Shown: positions 16,501 to 22,105 of the stretch, in pieces
Layout of the letters: each line of letters begins with the position of its first letter
Numbering within the stretch: position 1 is the stretch's first letter
DNA from: DSXH01 sp037446915
GTDB lineage: Bacteria; Bacteroidota; Ignavibacteria; Ignavibacteriales; Melioribacteraceae
Reading direction: 5' to 3'
Assembly (NCBI GenBank): GCA_037446915.1
Contig: JBBIHP010000041.1
Location: forward strand, 1-22,105
DNA length: 22,105 nucleotides
Translations under genes and position numbers: made by a program
Notes under the pieces: generated by a model
Told to the model about the DNA's origin: nothing
Seen by the model: only the letters and a program-made list of their open reading frames with translations
Databases searched by the model: none

Positions 16501-16758
16501 ATGTTTACCGTTTATATTATCAAAAGCACTTCCAGCAATAAGTACTATATTGGTCAAACAATCAATCTTGAGCATCGCCTAATTCAGCACAACTCTGGAT
16601 ATTCAATAGCAACTAAATCAGGAATTCCCTGGGAACTTGTTTTTGAAAAAGAATTTGATACTCGTTCAGATGCATACCAGTATGAACAGAAAATCAAGAA
16701 AATGAAAAGTAAAAAGTATCTTGAAGAATTGATCTCAGCTGAGAGAGCGTCCCGATGA
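16501..16758 (+). CDS. Small GIY-YIG nuclease-domain protein (mobile-element-like)
   Basis: An 85-residue protein beginning at the ATG of 16501. An earlier in-frame ATG at 16435 would read through the tRNA gene and is rejected. It has the full GIY-YIG core: MFTVYIIKST and KYYIGQT form the paired Tyr motifs, Arg follows in NLEHRLIQHNSG, and the likely catalytic Glu is in SDAYQYEQKIKKMKSKKYLE. It belongs to the single-domain COG2827/UPF0213 type and would cut DNA. It has no recognisable ribosome site and starts 20 bases after the tRNA, so it may be expressed from the tRNA promoter. Its last residues (ISAERASR) and stop codon are encoded inside the broken tRNA copy, so its 3' end is fused to that sequence. 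Confidence 0.87.
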   Translation: MFTVYIIKSTSSNKYYIGQTINLEHRLIQHNSGYSIATKSGIPWELVFEKEFDTRSDAYQYEQKIKKMKSKKYLEELISAERASR

Positions 16759-16796
16759 AATCGGGAAGGTCAGGAGTTCGATCCTCCTTAGCTCCA
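16724..16796 (+). pseudogene. Broken tRNA-Ala copy with replaced anticodon arm
   Basis: Aligns without gaps to the 73 bases of the upstream tRNA-Ala. The D-arm differs at two positions and the last 30 bases are identical. The 5' acceptor (AAGAATT) cannot pair with TAGCTCC, so it cannot be a working tRNA. The anticodon arm is replaced by a perfect hairpin, tcccgatgaaatcggga, whose loop formally shows GAA. The first half doubles as the GIY-YIG 3' end. It is best read as the far boundary of a small element. Confidence 0.82.
16749..16766. repeat. Perfect palindrome replacing the anticodon arm
   Basis: A 7-bp stem, tcccgat/atcggga, around gaa (16750-16766). It shares only ATG and AT of the loop with the true tRNA arm, yet stays fully paired. 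It also contains the TGA stop of the GIY-YIG ORF. Confidence 0.7.
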
Positions 16797-16800
16797 CAAT
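16767..16800. repeat. Right copy of 34-bp perfect direct repeat
   Basis: Identical to 16451-16484 (tRNA-Ala 3' part plus caat); divergence begins at the next base. It marks the right edge of the tRNA/GIY-YIG unit. Confidence 0.9.
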
Positions 16801-16824
16801 TTCACTTCGAGGTTTTAAATAATT

Positions 16825-17373
16825 TTAGTGCCCGCTATCAACCTTCTGAATTACAGTATTTATTTGATTAATGCTTTGCTGAAGTTTTCTAAGTTCACTT
16901 TCTAATTTATAAATTTTGTAAGATTCCAGAGCTTCCTTACCACCTAATAACCAGTTTATATCGCAACCCAATCTCAATAACCGTGTAAGCATTTTGGATC
17001 CGGGTTCTCTTTTTCCACTTATGTATTGTTGAAGCTGTTGTGGAGAAATTTTCATTGCTTCTGCTAACTTTTTAAGCGTTCCATATTTTCTTTTTGCAAA
17101 TAATCTCATCCTTTCGCCAATTCCTAAATGCATACTCTCTTCGCTGGTAAATAAATCGAGCGTTTCGTTGTATTCACCTTCAAAAAGGTTTAACTCGAAT
17201 TGATAATCATCAATAATCTCTTTTATTTTTTTATAGAGGTCGTCATCAAATTGAGGGGACTCATTTATTAAATAGGAAAGCGTCTGGACTTTTATTCCAA
17301 GTTTCTCGGCAATCATACTAAGTTTAATGCCGAGTGTGTGAATTAAGTATCTAATCTCTTCCTGTTTGGTCAT
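16825..17373 (-). CDS. Transcriptional regulator with two helix-turn-helix domains and C-terminal coiled coil
   Basis: A 182-residue protein. The first HTH is about residues 12-37 (GIKLSMIAEKLGIKVQTLSY), a linker spans 38-88, and a XRE/HTH_3 domain lies at 98-145 (GTLKKLAEAMKISPQQLQQY, then SGKREPGSKM and LRLGCDINWLLGG). The GCDINWLL ending is typical of CI-like/XRE regulators in Bacteroidota. Residues 150-176 (LESELRKLQQSINQINTVIQ) look like a dimerising coiled coil. It points towards the tRNA/GIY-YIG unit and ends 25 bp after its right boundary. A phage- or element-type repressor is possible, but nothing else viral is present. An inverted repeat upstream could be its own operator. Confidence 0.82.
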   Translation of the reverse strand: MTKQEEIRYLIHTLGIKLSMIAEKLGIKVQTLSYLINESPQFDDDLYKKIKEIIDDYQFELNLFEGEYNETLDLFTSEESMHLGIGERMRLFAKRKYGTLKKLAEAMKISPQQLQQYISGKREPGSKMLTRLLRLGCDINWLLGGKEALESYKIYKLESELRKLQQSINQINTVIQKVDSGH

Positions 17374-17401
17374 TGGGTTATTCCCTTTTAATCAGATACA
17401 C

Positions 17402-17417
17402 ATTGCAAAATAGCAAT
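17402..17417. promoter_or_regulatory. Inverted repeat upstream of the HTH regulator, possible operator
   Basis: ATTGC-N6-GCAAT, perfectly symmetrical arms, begins 29 bases before the regulator's start codon on the minus strand and lies in the divergent gap before the MATE gene. The placement fits an autoregulatory operator; the arms are short. Confidence 0.35.
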
Positions 17418-17517
17418 TTTTATCAAAATAATTAACATTATATTGATTTTAAGACGTGGCATCAAACTCAGCTAAAAAAATAATTTTTGTTTCCAGAATA
17501 GATGTAATATTTTAATA

Positions 17518-18873
17518 ATGATGAAATTATTCTCCTTGACATCCGAGCACAGGCATATTCTTAAGATTGCTCTACCGGCTATAGCCGGATTATCTACACA
17601 AATGGTAGTTTCTCTTGTAGATACAGCAATGGTTGGGCGATTACCCGATGCTGAATATAACCTGGCTGCAATGGGAATAGGCGTTTTTGCTACCTGGGCG
17701 GTTGTAAGTCTATTTTCAAGTTTAGCTACCGGAACACATGTATTAATTGCCCGTAGTTTCGGTGAAAAAAATGATGAAGGTTGCGGTGAAATTCTCAATA
17801 CTGCTATTATTCTTTCCTTTTTAATTGGAATTGTAGTTGCTTGCCTTGTTGTATTTTTTTCTGGTGATATAGCTGGATTTTTTGCCGCCGATAAAAAAGT
17901 TGGTGTTTTAGCCGGTGATTATCTCCACTACCGATTTATGGGAATCCCATTTTTTCTTATTACTGTATCATACAGGGGATTTTTCTTCGGAATTGGCAAA
18001 ACGAAAATCTTTATGTATTCCGGTGTCCTCGCTAATCTTTTGAATATCATCTTTAATTACATATTTATTTATGGTGGTTTTGGAATTGAAGGAATGGGTT
18101 TAGCCGGTGCCGGGTTAGGATCAACAGTTGCAACTATTTGTGATGCTATATTTTATTTCAGCGTTTCCCTTATTCCTCTCTACAAAAACAGATTCAATTA
18201 TTTCAAGCGGTTCAGGTTCATAAAGGAAATTGCTCAGAGAATTATAAAAATCTCTCTACCTGTATCTTTACAAAATATTTTTATCCTGATTGGATTCTTA
18301 AGTTTTATTGCCATTACCGGACTTATCGGAATTCTTGAGCAAGCAGCAAGTAATGTTATTTTCTCTGCATTATTGATTTCGTTACTGCCATGTTTTGGTT
18401 TCGGAATTGCTGTTCAGACACTTGTTGGTAATACAATTGGAAGCGGAGATATTAAACTTGCAAAGCATTATGGATTTGAGACAAGTAAAATTGCTTCGGT
18501 CTATACTGTGATTGTTGGAATAATCTTTTTTACATTCCCGAGAGCAGTCCTATTTCTTACAACAAATGAACAACAGGTTATAGAAACCGCCGTCCCGGCA
18601 CTCAGGATAGCTGCTTTGGGTCAGATTTTTTATTCGGTTGGTGTAGTACTTGCAAATGGTCTACAAGCTGTTGGTAAAACTCTTTATGTTATGTTAGCTG
18701 AAGTAATAGCCAACTGGTTTGTATTTGTTCCAATTGCATATCTACTTGGTGTGGTTTTAGGATTTGGATTGATTGGTGCTTGGTCTGCACTGCCATTTTA
18801 TGTAATTCTTTACGCAATTGTAATTTTTGTCAAATTCAAATTCGGTAAATGGGAGAACTATAAAAAGGTATAG
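17518..18873 (+). CDS. MATE-family multidrug/cation antiporter (DinF/NorM-like)
   Basis: A 451-residue membrane protein with about 12 helices in two similar halves, the normal MATE length. The N-terminal half shows ILKIALPAIAGLSTQMVV and VDTAMVGRLPDAEYNLAAMG, typical MATE helix 1-2 wording, then LATGTHVLIARSFGEKNDEG and RGFFFGIGKTKIFMYSGVLA. The second half repeats the pattern (ISLPVSLQNIFILIGFLSFI, GIAVQTLVGNTIGSGDIKLA, ANGLQAVGKT). MATE proteins export cationic drugs or metabolites against H+ or Na+. The PDAEYNLAAMGIG segment is reminiscent of the DinF branch. The ATG lacks a clear ribosome site. It is divergent from the HTH regulator (144-bp gap), which might control it. Confidence 0.92.
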   Translation: MMKLFSLTSEHRHILKIALPAIAGLSTQMVVSLVDTAMVGRLPDAEYNLAAMGIGVFATWAVVSLFSSLATGTHVLIARSFGEKNDEGCGEILNTAIILSFLIGIVVACLVVFFSGDIAGFFAADKKVGVLAGDYLHYRFMGIPFFLITVSYRGFFFGIGKTKIFMYSGVLANLLNIIFNYIFIYGGFGIEGMGLAGAGLGSTVATICDAIFYFSVSLIPLYKNRFNYFKRFRFIKEIAQRIIKISLPVSLQNIFILIGFLSFIAITGLIGILEQAASNVIFSALLISLLPCFGFGIAVQTLVGNTIGSGDIKLAKHYGFETSKIASVYTVIVGIIFFTFPRAVLFLTTNEQQVIETAVPALRIAALGQIFYSVGVVLANGLQAVGKTLYVMLAEVIANWFVFVPIAYLLGVVLGFGLIGAWSALPFYVILYAIVIFVKFKFGKWENYKKV

Positions 18874-18891
18874 ATTTTGAGATAAAAAAAC

Positions 18892-18922
18892 TTGACAAAG
18901 TTATCGTTTAAGAATATATTTG
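18892..18922 (+). promoter_or_regulatory. Strong promoter upstream of the small secreted protein
   Basis: TTGACA (18892-18897), a 17-base spacer, then TATATT (18915-18920), extended as TATATTTG. This fits both the general sigma-70 consensus and the Bacteroidota TTG/TAnnTTTG pattern. A start about 7 bases downstream of the -10 falls only about 5 bases before the ATG at 18932, giving an almost leaderless mRNA. Confidence 0.7.
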
Positions 18923-18931
18923 AGTAGAAAA

Positions 18932-19327
18932 ATGAACATGAAATCGAAATTCCTCATATTGTTCCTGATTACGATATCGGTAATTTATGCCGGTGTTGAA
19001 TTAATCAGTTTTACCGCTAAAAGCCAGAATGGAAATGTTATCTTAAACTGGCAGACTGCATCTGAAACCAACCTGAAAAATTTCGTTGTTGAAAGAAAAT
19101 CTGTTGATGGTAATTTCTTTGAAATAGCAGTTGTTGAACCAAAGAGCGATAAGAATTACCAGTATATTGATCAATCCGCTTTCAAAACTCTGGATGCTGT
19201 TTATTCATATCGAATAAAAATTGTAGATAACGACGGTTCGGTTTCTTATTCTGGTGTACAATCGGTTTATCATAACGTATCCAGCGTTAAGAGAACCTGG
19301 GGAAGTATTAAAGCACTTTTCCGTTAA
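18932..19327 (+). CDS. Small secreted FnIII-like domain protein
   Basis: A 131-residue protein with a signal peptide (MNMKSKFLILFLITISVIYA, cleavage near residue 20). I choose ATG 18932 over an upstream TTG (18920) because the TTG lies in the promoter -10 element; ATG 18938 is also possible. The mature part is one beta-sandwich-like domain: NGNVILNWQTASETNLKNFV (33-52), VERKSVDGNFFEI (53-65), YSYRIKIVDNDGSVSYS (91-107). That wording is typical of the FnIII-like domain next to the T9SS sorting domain in large Bacteroidota secreted proteins, but here it stands alone without a sorting domain. It ends in a basic tail, VKRTWGSIKALFR. Function is unknown. Confidence 0.72.
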   Translation: MNMKSKFLILFLITISVIYAGVELISFTAKSQNGNVILNWQTASETNLKNFVVERKSVDGNFFEIAVVEPKSDKNYQYIDQSAFKTLDAVYSYRIKIVDNDGSVSYSGVQSVYHNVSSVKRTWGSIKALFR

Positions 19328-19382
19328 TGCAATCTTTACCTTCCAGATCTTTTCGTTTCAAAATTATTTAACAAATTAGAAA

Positions 19383-19961
19383 ATGATTAAAAGCATTTTA
19401 CCGATTTACCTTGCATCAAAATCACCGCGGCGCAGAAAATTACTTAAGCAATTAGGAATTTCATTTAAATCCTTTACTGTTGATTTGCACGAAGAAATAT
19501 TAGATGGCGAACATCCTGTTCAAACAGTTAAAAGACTTGCAGAACATAAATCGCTTCTTGCCGTAAAGAGAATTAAAAAGGGAATTGTTATAACCGCTGA
19601 TACAATTGTCGTTCTGAATAACGAGATTATTGGTAAGCCTAAAAACAAAAAAGATGCATTTCAAATTCTATCCAAACTGAGCGGAAAAACACACCAGGTT
19701 TATACCGGATTTGTTGTTCTAAATACAGTAAGTAAAAAAAAGGTTACAGGTTACGAGAGAACCCTTGTTACCTTTAAGAGACTTACTAAGAAAGAAATTG
19801 ATGATTACATAAATACCGGAAGTCCAATGGATAAAGCCGGTGCTTATGGTATTCAGGATGATTTTGGTGCTGTATTTGTTAAACAGATTAATGGCTGCTA
19901 TTATAATGTTGTTGGCTTGCCTCTTGCCATACTTTACAAATCATTAATGGAAATTCTGTAA
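19383..19961 (+). CDS. maf: Maf-family nucleotide pyrophosphatase (dTTP/UTP type)
   Basis: A 192-residue protein, normal Maf length. Motifs: the N-terminal nucleotide loop YLASKSPRRRKLLKQLG (9-25), TADTIVV (71-77), IIGKPKNKKDAFQIL (82-96), LSGKTHQVYTG (99-109), and MDKAGAYGIQDDFGA (149-163). The KAGAYGIQ form is that of the YhdE (dTTP/UTP pyrophosphatase) branch rather than the YceF (m7GTP) branch. It hydrolyses non-canonical or surplus nucleoside triphosphates to monophosphates and has been tied to septum control. It is followed after a single base by the flippase-like gene, so the two are translationally coupled. Confidence 0.93.
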   Translation: MIKSILPIYLASKSPRRRKLLKQLGISFKSFTVDLHEEILDGEHPVQTVKRLAEHKSLLAVKRIKKGIVITADTIVVLNNEIIGKPKNKKDAFQILSKLSGKTHQVYTGFVVLNTVSKKKVTGYERTLVTFKRLTKKEIDDYINTGSPMDKAGAYGIQDDFGAVFVKQINGCYYNVVGLPLAILYKSLMEIL

Positions 19962-19962
19962 G

Positions 19963-20913
19963 TTGATTGAAAAACTTAAGAAAAATCTTATTTCCTCTCT
20001 CCTTATATCTGCAATAGTATTTTTTGCAATTTCAATTTATGCCGATTTCAATTCAGTAATTAACTCATTCAAAAAATTCAATTGGTTATTAATTCCTTTC
20101 TTGCTGCTTTTATCTTCAGGAAATTATATAGTTCGATTTTTTAAATGGGAATATTATTTGCATTTGCTGGGAATTAAAATACCATTGAATTACTCGGTCG
20201 AAATTTTTTTCTCGGGTTTATCAATGAGTGCTTCGCCGGGAAAGATGGGAGAAGTTCTAAAGTCATTTTTGTTAAGGGAGATTTTTAATGAACCGATTTC
20301 TAAAACAGCATCCATAATTTTTGCAGAACGTTTAACAGATTTTCTCTCTTTAACATTTTTAACAATAATCGGTATTTACTTTTTTAATTATTCGGCCATC
20401 TGGGTTTATTTTGTACTACTTTTCTTTTTAATGGTAATAATTGTTGTAAGCAATAGAAGGTTTGCCGGATTTTTTATTGGTATTATTAATAAATTTTCTT
20501 TTTTGAAGTCCCATTCTTCTAAAGTAATTAATCTTTATGAAAGCGCTTATATATTATTACAACCAGTTCATTTATTAAAGATGATTTTACTCAGTATAAT
20601 TTCATGGTCCTTTGAGTGTTTTGCATTTTACCTGATTCTAATTAATTTTGATTTAAGTGTTACACTTTTATTCCCGACGTTTGTTTACTCGTTATCAACA
20701 ATTGCCGGTGCGGTTTCAATGTTACCGGGGGGATTGGGTGTAACTGAAGGATCACTCAGTCTGATACTATCAGGAAGTGGCATATCAACAGAAATTGCTG
20801 TTGCATCAACCTTAATAATTCGTGTAGTAACTCTGTGGTTTGCAGTAATATTAGGAACAACAATTTTAATTATTTTCCAAAGGCAATACAAAAAGGCTTC
20901 AATCAACAAATAG
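19963..20913 (+). CDS. Flippase-like / lysylphosphatidylglycerol synthase TM-region family protein (UPF0104)
   Basis: A 316-residue integral membrane protein with about eight helices. Family marks: SSGNYIVRFFKWEYYLHLLG (51-70), FSGLSMSASPGKMGEVLKSF (83-102), ASIIFAERLTDFLSL (about 111-125), and the conserved LPGGLGVTEGSLSLILSGSG near the C-terminus. These match the COG0392/UPF0104 group, including the MprF membrane domain and AglD. There is no cytoplasmic synthase domain, so it is more likely a lipid-handling flippase or accessory protein than an aminoacyl-PG synthase. The start is TTG at 19963, one base after the maf stop codon; no closer ATG exists in frame, so coupled re-initiation is likely. 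Confidence 0.85.
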   Translation: MIEKLKKNLISSLLISAIVFFAISIYADFNSVINSFKKFNWLLIPFLLLLSSGNYIVRFFKWEYYLHLLGIKIPLNYSVEIFFSGLSMSASPGKMGEVLKSFLLREIFNEPISKTASIIFAERLTDFLSLTFLTIIGIYFFNYSAIWVYFVLLFFLMVIIVVSNRRFAGFFIGIINKFSFLKSHSSKVINLYESAYILLQPVHLLKMILLSIISWSFECFAFYLILINFDLSVTLLFPTFVYSLSTIAGAVSMLPGGLGVTEGSLSLILSGSGISTEIAVASTLIIRVVTLWFAVILGTTILIIFQRQYKKASINK

Positions 20914-20940
20914 ATTTAAAAAAACATATGGATAAATTAA

Positions 20941-22105
20941 ATGACAACAAAAATAATTTGGACAAAAATTGACGAGGCACCGGCATTAGCTTCTTACTGC
21001 TTTCTTCCGGTATTAAAATCCTATGTAAGGGGAACTGGAATTGAAGTTGAAGAAAAAGATATTTCTCTGGCTGGAAGAATTATTGCAATCTTTCCCGAAA
21101 ATTTAACAGAGGGACAAAAGATTCCTGATTATTTAACCGAGTTAGGGGAAGTAGTTAAGTCACCAGATGCAATTATTATCAAGCTACCTAACATAAGCGC
21201 TTCTGTTCCTCAGCTTCAGGAGGCAATTAAGGAATTACAAGCAAAGGGATACAGAATTCCTGACTATCCGGAAGAACCAAAAACGGAAGAAGAAAAAGCA
21301 ATCAAAAATAGATACGCAAAAGTTTTAGGTTCGGCTGTTAATCCTATTTTAAGAGAGGGTAATTCAGACAGAAGAGCATCAATGTCGGTTAAGAAGTTTG
21401 CTCAGAAATATCCTCATAAAATGATGAAGCCATGGCCACAATCAGGTTCTAAAACACGTGTAGCTCATATGCAGCAGAATGATTTTTATGGTACTGAAAA
21501 ATCTACAACGCTTAAGAATGAAGATGTTGCTAGAATCGAATTTGTTGATGCAAATGGAAATACTTCTGTGCTAAAAGAAAAAATGAAACTACTTACAGGT
21601 GAAGTAATTGATGCCTCTGTAATGAATGTGAATGAATTGAGAAAATTCAATGCAGAACAGATTGAAGCTGCTAAAAAAGATAATGTTCTTCTTTCACTCC
21701 ATCTTAAAGCTACAATGATGAAAATTTCCGATCCTATTATGTTCGGTCATGCTGTATATGTTTATTTCAAAGAAGCACTTGATAAACATGCTGCTGCCTT
21801 AAAAGAAGTAGGTGCAAATGTTAATAATGGTTTAATGGATGTCCTTGAAAAAATTAAAAAATTACCGGATGGAAAAAGAACTGAAATTGAAAATGATGTA
21901 AATAAAATTCTTGAGACTAATGCTACGCTTGCAATGGTTGATACGCGAACCGGTAAAACCAATCTGCACGTTCCGAATGATGTAATTGTTGATGCTTCAA
22001 TGCCGAATATTGTACGTGACGGTGGAAAAATGTGGAACCATAAAGATGAGTTACAGGATTGTATTGCTATGATTCCCGACCGATGTTATGCAACAATGTA
22101 TCAGG
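20941..22105 (+). CDS. icd: Monomeric NADP-dependent isocitrate dehydrogenase, N-terminal half (3' end outside window)
   Basis: The frame opens at the ATG of 20941 and stays open to the window edge (388 codons). It begins MTTKIIWTKIDEAPALASYC and continues with LPNISASVPQLQEAIKELQ, YPEEPKTEEEKAIKNRYAKV, LGSAVNPILREGNSDRR, ASMSVKKFAQKYPHKMMKPW, HLKATMMKISDPIMFGHAV, TNATLAMVDTRTGKTNLHVP and HKDELQDCIAMIPDRCYATM. This is the roughly 740-residue monomeric IDH-II family, in which the SNSDRRA-type segment binds isocitrate. It converts isocitrate to 2-oxoglutarate with NADP+. An ATG at 20928 is in another frame. It lies 27 bp after the flippase-like gene on the same strand. With this enzyme present, the dehydrogenase at 5816-6997 may have a different job. 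Confidence 0.94.
   Translation, partial: MTTKIIWTKIDEAPALASYCFLPVLKSYVRGTGIEVEEKDISLAGRIIAIFPENLTEGQKIPDYLTELGEVVKSPDAIIIKLPNISASVPQLQEAIKELQAKGYRIPDYPEEPKTEEEKAIKNRYAKVLGSAVNPILREGNSDRRASMSVKKFAQKYPHKMMKPWPQSGSKTRVAHMQQNDFYGTEKSTTLKNEDVARIEFVDANGNTSVLKEKMKLLTGEVIDASVMNVNELRKFNAEQIEAAKKDNVLLSLHLKATMMKISDPIMFGHAVYVYFKEALDKHAAALKEVGANVNNGLMDVLEKIKKLPDGKRTEIENDVNKILETNATLAMVDTRTGKTNLHVPNDVIVDASMPNIVRDGGKMWNHKDELQDCIAMIPDRCYATMYQ

Noticed and set aside
16724..16796. Second functional tRNA with GAA (Phe) anticodon
   Set aside because: The acceptor strands AAGAATT and TAGCTCC cannot pair and the D-stem has a mismatch, so only a tRNA-derived remnant is supported.
17472..17798. Minus-strand ORF over the start of the MATE gene
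   Set aside because: It overlaps a well-supported transporter gene, has no motif and is explained as a shadow.

Overview
The window is AT-rich, tightly packed bacterial DNA, most likely from a Bacteroidota-lineage organism and plausibly the Ignavibacteria. The lineage call rests on a PorD-type type IX secretion protein, PorV-like and beta-barrel outer-membrane proteins, a ceramide-type lipid gene set, two TAnnTTTG promoter elements of the Bacteroidota kind, and generally weak ribosome binding sites. It is an inference; no rRNA is present. A run of exactly 100 N (8801-8900) marks an assembly gap.

Layout. (1) 1-1521 (+): C-terminal half of an RND efflux pump, ending in a hairpin terminator at 1543-1577. 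(2) 6997-1576 (-): a compact four-gene run encoding an NADP-type (homo)isocitrate dehydrogenase, a CstA transporter, a degenerate HD-domain protein and a homoaconitase-like dehydratase of the fungal Lys4 type. Two consecutive steps of a tricarboxylic-acid-like chain are thus joined to a transporter. A second, unrelated monomeric NADP-isocitrate dehydrogenase starts at 20941. This raises the possibility that the first pair works on homologues such as homocitrate (alpha-aminoadipate/lysine route) rather than in the TCA cycle. (3) 9759-7088 (-): PorV-like protein and HhH/beta-barrel protein; 9830-10723 (+): PorD. (4) 10751-14315: a GNAT-type N-acyltransferase, a serine-palmitoyltransferase-like PLP enzyme and an extended SDR. 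These match the three steps of bacterial ceramide synthesis (Spt, bCerS, CerR). A 108-bp inverted-repeat (MITE-like) element separates the first two.

(5) 14413-16304: divergent cytochrome-c-type lipoprotein and PhoD-like phosphatase. (6) 16408-16800: an intact tRNA-Ala(GGC), a small GIY-YIG nuclease ORF and a broken tRNA-Ala copy with a swapped palindromic anticodon arm. A 34-bp perfect direct repeat of the tRNA 3' end marks both sides, which looks like a minimal tRNA-targeting mobile unit. A two-HTH regulator (-) follows. (7) 17518 to the end (+): MATE exporter, a small secreted FnIII-like protein behind a near-leaderless promoter, Maf nucleotide pyrophosphatase, a flippase-like membrane protein and the N-terminal half of monomeric isocitrate dehydrogenase.

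The strongest candidates for something under-described are the tRNA/GIY-YIG unit and the homoaconitase-dehydrogenase-CstA operon. The ceramide set is a clean match to a recently recognised pathway.
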